From the NCBI GenBank assembly GCA_937139335.1, contig CAKZPN010000078.1:1-40917 (forward strand): DNA of 40,917 nucleotides, in the 5' to 3' direction. A program made the translations under genes and the position numbers. The stretch comes from an uncultured Roseicyclus sp. (GTDB lineage: Bacteria > Pseudomonadota > Alphaproteobacteria > Rhodobacterales > Rhodobacteraceae). The notes beneath the pieces were generated by a model. The model did no database searches. It had not been told where the DNA came from and saw only the letters and a list, made by a program, of their open reading frames with translations. This document shows, one piece after another, positions 1-7,540 of this stretch; the first letter of the stretch is position 1; each line of letters starts with the position of its first letter.

Positions 1-416
1 AGCAGCGCCGACAGCATCTGCCCGGTCGCGTTCATGTCGTTGTCGATCGCCTGCTTGCCGCAGAGCACGAGGCCGGGCGCCTCTTCCTCGACGATCCTGG
101 CGAGGATCTTGGCGACGGCGAGCGGCTCGATGTCCTTGTGCACGTCGTCGGAGGCGATGACGAGAATGGCGCGGTCGGCACCCATGGCGAGGGCGGTCCG
201 CAGCGTCTCCTGCGCCTGCTTCACCCCGATCGAGACCGCGATGACCTCCTCGGCCTTGCCGGCTTCCTTCAGCCGGATCGCCTCCTCGACGGCGATCTCG
301 TCGAACGGGTTCATCGACATCTTCACATTGGCGAGATCGACCCCGGACCCGTCCGCCTTCACGCGGACCTTCACGTTGTAGTCGATCACGCGCTTCACAG
401 GCACCAATACCTTCAT
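1..416 (-). CDS. etfB: Electron transfer flavoprotein beta subunit (5' part only)
   Basis: The 138 N-terminal residues are visible; the gene runs off the left edge. The start [17 protein letters not shown] and the following segment with [32 protein letters not shown] and GKQAIDND are typical of the EtfB adenine-nucleotide alpha-hydrolase fold. In the family EtfB pairs with EtfA, binds AMP, and passes electrons from acyl-CoA and related dehydrogenases to ETF-ubiquinone oxidoreductase in the cytoplasm. etfA would be expected just outside the window on the same strand. The only upstream neighbour on this strand is the hemolysin-III-like gene, 119 bp away, so etfB probably has its own promoter in that gap, although I could not fix one. 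Confidence 0.95.
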   Translation of the reverse strand, partial: MKVLVPVKRVIDYNVKVRVKADGSGVDLANVKMSMNPFDEIAVEEAIRLKEAGKAEEVIAVSIGVKQAQETLRTALAMGADRAILVIASDDVHKDIEPLAVAKILARIVEEEAPGLVLCGKQAIDNDMNATGQMLSAL

Positions 417-535
417 CGCGTCTCTCCTCTCCTTCGGCGCAAGAGGCGCCGCACGAAACCTTTCGGTGAGAATTAGAGCCTTGGGCCGGGCAATGACAGG
501 CCAAAATCGACGCGGGGCGGTCCGGGGACGCCGCG

Positions 536-1192
536 TCAGACCGCGTTTGCCCTCTGCCACAGTTCGGCGGCGATGGCCGCGTAGCAGGCAAACGACCCGA
601 AAAGCACGAAGACATGCCAGATGGTGTTGTGGAACGGCAGCCTTTGCCAGAGCAGGAAAGCGATGCCCGCACTGTAGGTGATACCGCCCGCGACCAGCAG
701 CCAGAAGCCGAGCGGGCTCAGCCCCGAGACCAGCGGCCCGCCCCAGACGGCGCCAGCCCAGCCGAGCCCGAGGTAGAGCGGGATGGCGAGCCAACCGTAG
801 CGGCTGGTGAACAGGATGTTCGCCGCGCCCAGACCCGCGACCGTCCAGATCCCGGCCAGGAACCCGGCCTGCCCGGCGGCCAGCGCGGCGAAGGGCGTAT
901 AGGTGCCCGCGATCTTGAGGTAGATCGCCGACTGGTCCATCCGTCGCAGCCGGTCGAGCCAGGCCGGGCGCTGGATCAGGTTGTAGGCGGCAGACGCGCT
1001 CCACATCGCGAGTCCGCAGGCGAAATAGATCGCCACGGCGGTGACGACCCCCGGTTCGCCGATCCACAGGACGGCCAACGTAATCAGCAGCGGGCCGCCC
1101 AGCAACGCGGCGCCGATCCCCGTCGCGTGCACGACCGCGTCGGAAATATATTCGGCTCGGGAATAGACGCGGCGGGTGACGACGTTCCTCAT
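536..1192 (-). CDS. Hemolysin III / PAQR-family membrane protein
   Basis: A 218-residue integral membrane protein with about seven hydrophobic segments, the size and layout of the HlyIII (YqfA/PAQR) family. The family core is seen at residues 86-101 ([16 protein letters not shown]) and near the C-terminus ([13 protein letters not shown], about 188-200). PAQR proteins carry a metal site built from a His after a Ser/Tyr in helix 2, an Asp, and His residues in helix 7. Here the helix-2 position reads AAYN (Asn71) and the last His position appears to be Cys203, while His188, His193 and Asp86 remain. Function is unproven; the 'hemolysin' name is historical. It follows recR on the same strand after 48 bp and may be the last gene of the dnaX-ybaB-recR transcript. 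Confidence 0.85.
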   Translation of the reverse strand: MRNVVTRRVYSRAEYISDAVVHATGIGAALLGGPLLITLAVLWIGEPGVVTAVAIYFACGLAMWSASAAYNLIQRPAWLDRLRRMDQSAIYLKIAGTYTPFAALAAGQAGFLAGIWTVAGLGAANILFTSRYGWLAIPLYLGLGWAGAVWGGPLVSGLSPLGFWLLVAGGITYSAGIAFLLWQRLPFHNTIWHVFVLFGSFACYAAIAAELWQRANAV

Positions 1193-1240
1193 GGGATCGA
1201 GATTAGGGCGAAACCGGCACGCTGCAACAGGGACGCAGGG

Positions 1241-1840
1241 TCACATCGCCTTGCGCGCGCGCAAAGCCGCCGAGATGGTGCCGTCGTCGAGGTAATCGAG
1301 CTCGCCGCCGATCGGCACGCCCTGCGCCAACGAGGTGACAGCGACGCCTGTGCCGCCCAGCGCATCGACGATGTAATGCGCGGTGGTCTGCCCGTCGACA
1401 GTGGCGTTCAGCGCCAGGATCACCTCGGTCACCTGCTCGCCGGTCACGCGGTCGACCAGGCGCGGGATGCGCAGATCATCGGGGCCGACGTCATCCAGCG
1501 CCGAGAGCGTGCCGCCCAGCACATGGTAGCGCCCGGCAAAGGCCTGCCCGCGTTCCATCGCCCATAGGTCGGCGACGTCCTCCACCACGCAGATCTGGCC
1601 ATTGGCGCGGCGGTCGTCGAGACAGATCGGGCAGAGGTCGCCGGTGCCGATGTTGCCGCAGTTCAGGCATTCGCGCGCGGTATTGGCCACACGCATCATC
1701 GCCTCGGCCAATGGCCGCATCAGCTGGCCGCGCTTCTTGATGAGCTGCAACACGGCACGCCGCGCCGACCGGGGGCCGAGCCCCGGCAGGCGGGCCATGA
1801 TCTCGATCAGGGCCTCGATATCCTTGGGCGCGTCGGTCAA
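1241..1840 (-). CDS. recR: Recombination mediator RecR
   Basis: 199 residues, the normal RecR length. Domain order matches the family: an N-terminal helix-hairpin-helix ([14 protein letters not shown], about 18-31), a C4 zinc finger (Cys58, Cys61, Cys70, Cys73), a Toprim domain beginning at [14 protein letters not shown], and a conserved C-terminal segment. RecR acts with RecF and RecO to load RecA onto gapped DNA coated with SSB. It lies 7 bp downstream of the YbaB gene, which itself follows dnaX, the classic dnaX-ybaB-recR arrangement. Co-transcription from a promoter upstream of dnaX is likely. Confidence 0.97.
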   Translation of the reverse strand: MTDAPKDIEALIEIMARLPGLGPRSARRAVLQLIKKRGQLMRPLAEAMMRVANTARECLNCGNIGTGDLCPICLDDRRANGQICVVEDVADLWAMERGQAFAGRYHVLGGTLSALDDVGPDDLRIPRLVDRVTGEQVTEVILALNATVDGQTTAHYIVDALGGTGVAVTSLAQGVPIGGELDYLDDGTISAALRARKAM

Positions 1841-1847
1841 GGCCGGC

Positions 1848-2192
1848 TCAGAACGGCAGCTTCATGCCGGGCGGCAGGCCCATGCCCTCGGTCAGCTTTC
1901 CCATCTCTTCCTGGCTCTTTTCCTGCGCCCGCGACTGCGCGTCCTTGATCGCGGCCAGGATCAGGTCCTCGACCACTTCCTTGTCGTCCTGGTTGAAGAT
2001 CGACGGGTCGATGTCGAGCGCCGTCAACTCGCCCTTGGCGGTGGTAGTCGCCTTCACCAGTCCGGCGCCGGATTCGCCGGTGACCGTGATCGACGCTAGG
2101 CTTTCCTGCATCTCGGCCATCTTGGTCTGCATGTCCTGCGCCTGTTTCATGATCTTGGCCATGTCGCCAAGACCGCCCAAACCTTTCAGCAT
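1848..2192 (-). CDS. YbaB/EbfC-family nucleoid-associated protein
   Basis: 114 residues from the chosen ATG. The N-terminus ([19 protein letters not shown]) followed by a coiled helical segment and the central [18 protein letters not shown] strand region is diagnostic of YbaB/EbfC proteins, small dimers that bind DNA and are almost always encoded between dnaX and recR. An in-frame ATG exists at 2207, but a GGAG at about 2202-2205 sits at good distance from the ATG at 2192 and family members begin at this Met, so I prefer the shorter form. Only about 20 bases separate it from the dnaX stop, which supports one operon. Confidence 0.93.
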   Translation of the reverse strand: MLKGLGGLGDMAKIMKQAQDMQTKMAEMQESLASITVTGESGAGLVKATTTAKGELTALDIDPSIFNQDDKEVVEDLILAAIKDAQSRAQEKSQEEMGKLTEGMGLPPGMKLPF

Positions 2193-2210
2193 CTCGTCAG
2201 TCTCCATCTG

Positions 2211-3971
2211 TCATTCATCTTCGAACGGGTCCCAGTCCTCGGGAAGATCATCCGGGTCGGGAAGATCGGGCAGCGCCTCGGCCTCGGCCTGCGCCAAGAG
2301 TTCCGCGCGGGTGCGGATCGCGGCGATGCGCGCCTGCGGAAAGGCCGCCTTCACCGCCTTGAGCAACGGGTGCTGTTCCAGTTCCACCTCGAGTGCGGTA
2401 CGGTCGGCCTGCTCGGCCTCGGCGATGGACGGCCCGCCGCCGGCATTGGCGACCGAAATCGCCCAGCGCACGCCGGTGCCCAGTTGCAGCGCGCGGCCCA
2501 TGCGCTGCGCAAGGTCGGCCGGGGCGTTGTCGGTCGGCTGAAACTCGATGCGGCCGGGGGCGTAGCTGACCAGCCTGAGGCAGGTCTTCACCTCGACAAG
2601 CAGCTTGATGTCGCGCGCGGCCTCGATCAGGGCGACGACACTTTGAAAGGTCGGGTAGAGCGACAGGTCCGGTCCCGGCTCGGGCTGCAAGGCGGCCTGC
2701 GCGCCGCCACCATTGCCGCGCGGCGCGGGAGCCTGCGCGCGCGGCGCCTGCGTCGGCTCCGGGCTGGCCATCTGGCGCACGGGGCCACCGCCCAAGGGCG
2801 CAGGCGTCGATTGCAGTTTTTTCACAAGGTCGCCCGGCGTCGGCAGATCGGCCACATGGGTCAGGCGGATCACCGCCATCTCGGCCGCCATCATCGCGTT
2901 GGGCGACAGTGCGACCTCTTCCAGCGCCTTCAGCAGCATCTGCCACATCCGCGTCAGCACGCGCATCGGCAGCCGCTCGGCGAGCGACCGGCCGCGCGTC
3001 CGCTCCTCGGGCGCGATGGTGGGGTCCTCGGCCGCCTCGGGCGTGATCTTGATGACGCTCAGCCAATGCGTGATCTCGGCCAGGTCACGCAGCACGGCGA
3101 CCGGGTCGGCGCCATCGGCATATTGCGCCCCCAGTTCCGACAGCGCGCCGGCGGCATCGCCACCCATGATCGCCTCGAACAGGTCGAGCACCCTTCCCCG
3201 GTCGGCCAGCCCCAGCATTGCGCGCACCTGGTCGGCTGTGGTCTCGCCCGCACCATGGGCGATGGCCTGGTCCAGCAGGCTCATCGCGTCGCGGACGGAG
3301 CCTTCGGCGGCGCGCGTGATCAGCGCCAGCGCATCCTCGGCGATGCGGGCGTTTTCCTGCGCCGCGATCTTCTGCAGATGCGCGATCATCACCTCGGGCT
3401 CGATCCGGCGCAGGTCGAAGCGCTGGCAGCGCGACAGGACCGTGACCGGCACCTTGCGGATCTCGGTCGTCGCGAACAGGAATTTCACGTGCGGCGGCGG
3501 TTCCTCCAGCGTCTTCAAGAGCGCGTTGAACGCGCTTGTCGACAGCATGTGAACCTCGTCGATTATGAAGATCTTGTAGCGCGCCTGCGCCGCGCGGTAG
3601 CTCACCGTCTCGATGATCGCGTCGCGAATGTTCTGGACGCCGGTGTTCGACGCCGCGTCCATCTCCATCACGTCGACATGGCGGCCTTCGGTGATCGCGA
3701 CGCAGTTCTGGCAGGTGCCGCAAGGGTCGGTCGTCGGCCCGCCCTGCCCGTCCGACCCGATGCAGTTCAGCCCCTTGGCGATTATCCGCGCCGTGGTGGT
3801 CTTGCCGGTGCCACGAATCCCCGTCAGCATGAAGGCCTGCGCGATCCGGTCGGCCTGGAACGCGTTCTTCAGCGTGCGGACCATCGCCTCCTGACCGATC
3901 AGGTCGGCAAAGGTCGCCGGGCGGTATTTCCGCGCCAGAACCTGATAGCCGGTGTCGGGTGTGTCGGTCAT
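2211..3971 (-). CDS. dnaX: DNA polymerase III subunits gamma/tau
   Basis: 586 residues from ATG 3971. The protein begins with the conserved YQVLARKYRPATFADLIGQ clamp-loader segment, followed by Walker A (GIRGTGKTTTARI, residues 51 onward), a four-cysteine zinc module ending in CGTCQNC, Walker B IIDEVHMLS and the SRC-type sensor segment (LSRCQRFDLRR). The C-terminal third is an Ala/Pro/Gly-rich linker followed by a domain resembling the tau polymerase-binding region and an acidic tail (DDLPEDWDPFEDE). It is the ATPase of the clamp loader and tethers the replicative polymerase. A further in-frame start at 3998 would add nine unconserved residues and is rejected. First gene of the dnaX-ybaB-recR set. 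Confidence 0.97.
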   Translation of the reverse strand: MTDTPDTGYQVLARKYRPATFADLIGQEAMVRTLKNAFQADRIAQAFMLTGIRGTGKTTTARIIAKGLNCIGSDGQGGPTTDPCGTCQNCVAITEGRHVDVMEMDAASNTGVQNIRDAIIETVSYRAAQARYKIFIIDEVHMLSTSAFNALLKTLEEPPPHVKFLFATTEIRKVPVTVLSRCQRFDLRRIEPEVMIAHLQKIAAQENARIAEDALALITRAAEGSVRDAMSLLDQAIAHGAGETTADQVRAMLGLADRGRVLDLFEAIMGGDAAGALSELGAQYADGADPVAVLRDLAEITHWLSVIKITPEAAEDPTIAPEERTRGRSLAERLPMRVLTRMWQMLLKALEEVALSPNAMMAAEMAVIRLTHVADLPTPGDLVKKLQSTPAPLGGGPVRQMASPEPTQAPRAQAPAPRGNGGGAQAALQPEPGPDLSLYPTFQSVVALIEAARDIKLLVEVKTCLRLVSYAPGRIEFQPTDNAPADLAQRMGRALQLGTGVRWAISVANAGGGPSIAEAEQADRTALEVELEQHPLLKAVKAAFPQARIAAIRTRAELLAQAEAEALPDLPDPDDLPEDWDPFEDE

Positions 3972-4082
3972 CGTTCCTCGGGCTGCTTGGGGTCGCATCA
4001 GACCCTAGTGAAGCGTCGCTGCAAGGTCCATGGTGAAGCGAGGCCGGGCACGTCCGCTTTGCCATGAACCGCCGAGGTGCAG

Positions 4083-4445
4083 ATGGCCGAACATACCCCT
4101 TCCCCGATCCTGCTGAAGGCGATGACGCTGTTCTTCTGGCTCATGTCCGGCGCGGCGCTCCTGTTCTGGCTCGGCGGCGTGGTCTGGCCCGGCGGCTTGC
4201 GCGGGTTGATGGCGGCGCTCGGGCCGAGCGTGGTGGCGCTGTTCGGCGCGCTGCACATCCCGGCCGCGATTACCGGCGTGCTGCTGTGGCAATGGACGCG
4301 CCGCAGCCTGCCGCCGCGCAGGCGGGTGATGCTGGAGGGGGCAGCTCTCTACTTCGGGTTGGCGGTACTGCTCGGGATATTCCTGAACTACCTGCTGGTG
4401 TCCACGATGGGATCGGTGGTGAACCCGGCGATGCCGGGAGGCTGA
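4083..4445 (+). CDS. Small integral membrane protein, unknown function
   Basis: 120 residues with three strongly hydrophobic stretches (about 8-35, 42-70 and 82-108) separated by short charged loops (WTRRSLPPRRR between the second and third). I do not recognise a named family. ATG 4083 is preferred over the in-frame GTG at 4077 because a GAGG at 4074-4077 gives a ribosome binding site at proper distance. It is transcribed divergently from dnaX, with about 110 bp between the two starts, and faces the SRP RNA gene convergently. Codon use looks like that of its neighbours, so it is probably a native gene. Function cannot be inferred. Confidence 0.7.
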   Translation: MAEHTPSPILLKAMTLFFWLMSGAALLFWLGGVVWPGGLRGLMAALGPSVVALFGALHIPAAITGVLLWQWTRRSLPPRRRVMLEGAALYFGLAVLLGIFLNYLLVSTMGSVVNPAMPGG

Positions 4446-4508
4446 GGCTGCGGGGGGAGAGGCCCTATCGGGGACGTTTCTGCGAAACGACCCTGTCGGG
4501 CGATGCGC

Positions 4509-4527
4509 ATCGCGCCTGTGGCGCGAT
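4509..4527. terminator. Perfect 8-bp hairpin between the small membrane protein gene and the SRP RNA
   Basis: ATCGCGCC-TGT-GGCGCGAT forms an 8-bp stem with a 3-base loop, just beyond the 3' end of the SRP RNA and about 60 bp after the stop of the convergent gene. There is no T-run on either side, so termination is only a guess; it could also be a processing or 3'-end stabilising structure. Confidence 0.35.
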
Positions 4528-4532
4528 ATGCT

Positions 4533-4638
4533 GGGGTGAGAGGCTGGACAACGACCCAAGCGAGGCTCGTTACGGCTGCTTCCTTCCGGACCTGACCGGG
4601 TTGGCGAGGTGCCTGCCCGCGCCAACCTCTCATGCCCC
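4533..4638 (-). ncRNA. ffs: Signal recognition particle RNA, small bacterial (4.5S) type
   Basis: On the minus strand the RNA contains GGUCAGGUCCGGAAGGAAGC, the universal SRP helix-8 tetraloop/symmetric-loop signature bound by Ffh. The ends pair: UGAGAGGUUGG near the 5' end is complementary, with one G-U pair, to CCAGCCUCUCA near the 3' end, and GGGG/CCCC closes the rod, which sets the approximate ends. Length of about 106 nt fits the small bacterial form that lacks the Alu domain. The RNA works with Ffh and FtsY in co-translational membrane targeting. It lies 38 bp after the ABC permease stop on the same strand. Ends are inferred from pairing and may be off by a few bases. Confidence 0.95.
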
Positions 4639-4676
4639 ACTTAGGAAATTCACCGGCGGCGCGCAAGGGGCGTGGC

Positions 4677-5444
4677 TCAGCCGGGGCTGCGTTCGGCCCA
4701 CCCGGCAAAGATGCGTTCGAGGAACACCACGAAGTAGAACAGCACGATGCCAAGGGCGGCCAGGGCGAAGAGCACCGCGAACATCAGCGGGTAATCCGCG
4801 CTGATCCGCCCCGAATCGAACAGGTCGCCCAGGCCCCGGCCATGCGGCGACACGATCTCCATCAGGTTGGTGCCGATGAAGGCGAGCGTCACCGCCACCT
4901 TCAGCGCGCCGAAGAACTCCGGCAAGGTCTTGGGCAGCGCAATCTTCCAGAAGATCGTGACGTTCGACGCGCCGAGCGAGCGCAGGATGTCGCGGTATTC
5001 CGGCTCCAGCGTGCTGAGGCCGATGGAAACCGACACCGCGATGGGAAAGAACGAGATCATGAAGGCGATCATGACCGTGTTGAAATCGTGCTGGCCGACG
5101 AACATCAGCGCGACGATGGGCACCACCGTCGCCTTGGGGATGGCGTTGAACCCCACGAGGATCGGGTAGAGCCCTTCGCGGGCGAAGCGGGAAAAGCCCA
5201 TGACCATGCCGACGAGCGTGCCGAAGATGACGGCGAGGCCGAGGCCGGCGACGGTCCGCCACAGCGTTTCCCAAGCCTTGATCAGGAACAGGTCCCAGAA
5301 CCGGATGTAGCGCGGGATCAGGTCGGAGGGGCTCGCCATCCGGTAGTCGGGCAGTTGGTGGTACCAGACCGCCCATTCCCACAGCACGAGGATGCCGACG
5401 ATGAAGAGCGTCGGCGCGAGGATCTTGCGCAGCGTGTCGGTCAT
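4677..5444 (-). CDS. ABC transporter permease (NitT/TauT/SsuC type)
   Basis: 255 residues with about six membrane spans and the cytoplasmic EAA-type loop EYRDILRSLGASNVTIFWKI followed by ALPKTLPEFF, which docks on the ATPase. This is the BPD_transp_1 fold of the nitrate/sulfonate/taurine/pyrimidine importers. Its ATG overlaps the ATPase stop (ATGA), so ATPase and permease are translationally coupled. With the upstream binding protein the three genes form a complete importer in the order binding protein, ATPase, permease. The substrate cannot be read from sequence; members of this group import aliphatic sulfonates, nitrate, riboflavin or thiamine-pyrimidine precursors. Confidence 0.9.
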   Translation of the reverse strand: MTDTLRKILAPTLFIVGILVLWEWAVWYHQLPDYRMASPSDLIPRYIRFWDLFLIKAWETLWRTVAGLGLAVIFGTLVGMVMGFSRFAREGLYPILVGFNAIPKATVVPIVALMFVGQHDFNTVMIAFMISFFPIAVSVSIGLSTLEPEYRDILRSLGASNVTIFWKIALPKTLPEFFGALKVAVTLAFIGTNLMEIVSPHGRGLGDLFDSGRISADYPLMFAVLFALAALGIVLFYFVVFLERIFAGWAERSPG

Positions 5445-6280
5445 GCCCGTGCCTCCGCCGGTTCGCTGTGGTCGTCGGCGGGCGCATCCGCCTCGCTCGC
5501 GCGGCCTTGGGCGACCTGGATCTGGTGGCGCAGCGTGGCGAGCATGCTGACGGCCTTCGGCGAATAGAGATCGTCGAGCGTGCGGGGACCGGGCAGATCG
5601 ACGTCCAGCACGTATTGTGCGTGCGCCGGACGTCCCGACATCACCAGCACCTGATCGGCGAGGAACACGCTTTCGCGCAGGTCATGGGTGATGAGCAGGC
5701 AGGTGAACGGCTCTTCCCGCCGCAGGTCGTGCATGGTGCACCACAGGTCCTCGCGGGTGAAGGCGTCGAGCGCACCGAAAGGTTCGTCGAGGATCAGCAC
5801 GTCAGGCTTGTGGATGATCGACCGGCACAGGCTCGCGCGCTGGCGCATGCCGCCCGACAGCTCGGACGGACGCTTCTCGGCAAAGCCGGTCAGGCCCACA
5901 AGCTCCAGCAGATGATGCGCGCGCTCCGTCGCCTCGGCTTTGGTCATCGGCGATTTCACGATCTCCATCGGCAACAGGATGTTCTGCAGGATCGTGCGCC
6001 ATTCCAGCAGCACCGGGTTCTGGAACGCCATGCCGACGGTCGGGCGGGGCGAGGTCACGAGCTTGGAATGCAACCAGACCTGCCCCTCGTCCGGTTTCAT
6101 CAGCCCCGACACCAGCCGCGTCAGGGTGGACTTGCCGCAGCCCGAGGGCCCGACCACCGCGCAAAAGCTGTTCTCGGCCACCTTCATCGACAGGTTGTCG
6201 AGCACCGGAAGCGGCCCCGCCTTTGTGCGGTAGGCGTGCGTCACCTCGCGCAGTTCGATCATGTAGGGGGCTTGGGCCAT
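5441..6280 (-). CDS. ABC transporter ATP-binding protein (NitT/TauT/SsuB type)
   Basis: 279 residues from ATG 6280, where MAQAPYMIELREVTHAY begins; an upstream in-frame start at 6319 adds only unconserved residues. Visible ABC motifs in order: Walker A GPSGCGKST, Q-loop AFQNPVLLEWRT, signature LSGGMRQR, Walker B VLILDEPFGALD, and the switch His in LLITHDLRES. The C-terminal extension (ADAPADDHSEPAEARA) is low-complexity. It powers the importer whose permease overlaps its 3' end. There are 75 bp between the binding-protein stop and this start, with no obvious terminator, so one transcript is likely. Confidence 0.93.
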   Translation of the reverse strand: MAQAPYMIELREVTHAYRTKAGPLPVLDNLSMKVAENSFCAVVGPSGCGKSTLTRLVSGLMKPDEGQVWLHSKLVTSPRPTVGMAFQNPVLLEWRTILQNILLPMEIVKSPMTKAEATERAHHLLELVGLTGFAEKRPSELSGGMRQRASLCRSIIHKPDVLILDEPFGALDAFTREDLWCTMHDLRREEPFTCLLITHDLRESVFLADQVLVMSGRPAHAQYVLDVDLPGPRTLDDLYSPKAVSMLATLRHQIQVAQGRASEADAPADDHSEPAEARA

Positions 6281-6355
6281 GGCGGTCTTTCGCAAAACGG
6301 GGGTCCGGGGCCGCGGCAAGGGCGGCCCCGGGCGGGGATTGGCGTCAGCGCGGGA

Positions 6356-7372
6356 TCACTCCGGGGCGACCATCAGCACTTCTGCCTCCGGCAGGTAGGC
6401 GTCGGTGAAATAGAGCGACGCGTCGGGTTCGTTCTGGAATTCGTAGACCAGGCCCATCTGCTCGATCGCGGTCGCCATGCGGTCGGGGTCGATGTTGCCC
6501 ATCCCGTTCTCCACCACCCAGGGCGTCAGGATGTTGGCGTCGAGCGCCAGTTCGAGACGCCGCGTCTCCAGCTCCAGGTCGCCGGCGGGGTTGCGTTCGA
6601 GCACCGCGGCGGCGCCGGCGGCAGGGTCGGCCGCGGCATCGGCCACGCCCATCGCGATGGCGCGGAGCGCGCCGGTCACGGCCTCGGGGTTGGCGGCGGC
6701 GAAGTCGGTGTTCACGATCACCGCGTTGCCGTAGAGCGCGACGCCGTGATCCGCGAAGAGGATGGTGGTGATGTCATCCTCAGGCACGCCAAGACGCGCG
6801 AGCGAAAGGTAGGACGAGAAGTTGAAGCCGGTCACGCTGTCGACGTTGCCCTCGGCCAGCATCGGCTCGCGCGTCGGGAAGCCGACCGGCTCGACGGTGA
6901 TCGTCGACACGTCGATGTCGTTCACGGCGGCGAGGATCGGAAACTGCGCCCAGGCGCCATCCGGCGGCGGCGCGCCGAGGATCGAACCTTCGAGATCCTC
7001 GATCCCGCTGATGCCCTGGCTGACGCGGCCAACGATGGCGAAGGGCGGGCTGTCATAGACCATCATCGCCGCGATCACCGGCGCGCCGGGGTTCTGGTCG
7101 AGAAAGCGGATCAGGCTGTTGATGTCGGCGAAACCCAGCGGGAAAGCGCCCGACGCGACCTTGGGAATGGCATCGAGCGAGCCCTCGCCGGCCGCGACGG
7201 AGACGTTCAGCCCCTCGGCCGCGAAATACCCGTTGTCTATGGCGAGGAAATAGGGCGCGGCCGGACCTTCGAAGCGCCAGTCGAGGGCGAAGTTGATGTC
7301 GAGATCCTGGGCGGCGAGCGGGGTCGCCGCCATCAGGGCCGCGACGAGGGGGGGAATGACACGGGTAAACAA
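6356..7372 (-). CDS. ABC transporter substrate-binding protein, NMT1/THI5-like
   Basis: 338 residues. I place the start at a TTG (7372) because AAGGAG lies seven bases upstream and because MFTRVIPPLVAALMAATPLAAQ then forms a standard Sec signal peptide cut after Ala. The longer frame from 7423 would put an Arg-rich stretch in front of it. The mature protein starts DLDINFALDWRFEGPAAPYF and continues with YFAAEGLNVSVAAGEGS, the usual opening of the NMT1/THI5/SsuA periplasmic binding fold. It would capture the substrate in the periplasm and deliver it to the permease at 4677-5444. Ligand unknown; the region is not next to thiamine or sulfonate enzymes that would give a hint. Confidence 0.85.
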   Translation of the reverse strand: MFTRVIPPLVAALMAATPLAAQDLDINFALDWRFEGPAAPYFLAIDNGYFAAEGLNVSVAAGEGSLDAIPKVASGAFPLGFADINSLIRFLDQNPGAPVIAAMMVYDSPPFAIVGRVSQGISGIEDLEGSILGAPPPDGAWAQFPILAAVNDIDVSTITVEPVGFPTREPMLAEGNVDSVTGFNFSSYLSLARLGVPEDDITTILFADHGVALYGNAVIVNTDFAAANPEAVTGALRAIAMGVADAAADPAAGAAAVLERNPAGDLELETRRLELALDANILTPWVVENGMGNIDPDRMATAIEQMGLVYEFQNEPDASLYFTDAYLPEAEVLMVAPE

Positions 7373-7540
7373 GCGGAGTCTCCTTTGACTGTGCGGGCGC
7401 AGTTTCCTTGACCTTGGACACAACAGCGATCGCGCACCCCCCCGTCAACGGGCGGCCCGCCTGCGAATGAGGCGTTTGCGCAAGTCCTGCACAGCCGGGG
7501 AGTGTGGTGCATAACTATTAAGCAGAGGGACCGTATGCGC

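Noticed and set aside
2817..2822. Six-A run in dnaX as a programmed frameshift site producing gamma
   Set aside because: It falls in the linker, but the codon phase is GTG AAA AAA CTG, not the A-AAA-AAG slippery phase, and both shifted frames stay open for a long way, so no short gamma form is predicted. Transcriptional slippage cannot be excluded.
5468..7411. 647-residue open frame on the plus strand opposite the ABC importer genes
   Set aside because: Antisense shadow: composition is Arg/His/Gly/Asp-rich with no family motif, while the minus strand carries three complete recognisable genes.
7373..7540. TPP riboswitch upstream of the NMT1-like binding protein
   Set aside because: No thi-box core (CUGAGA and partner) is present on the minus strand, so a thiamine-precursor role is not supported.
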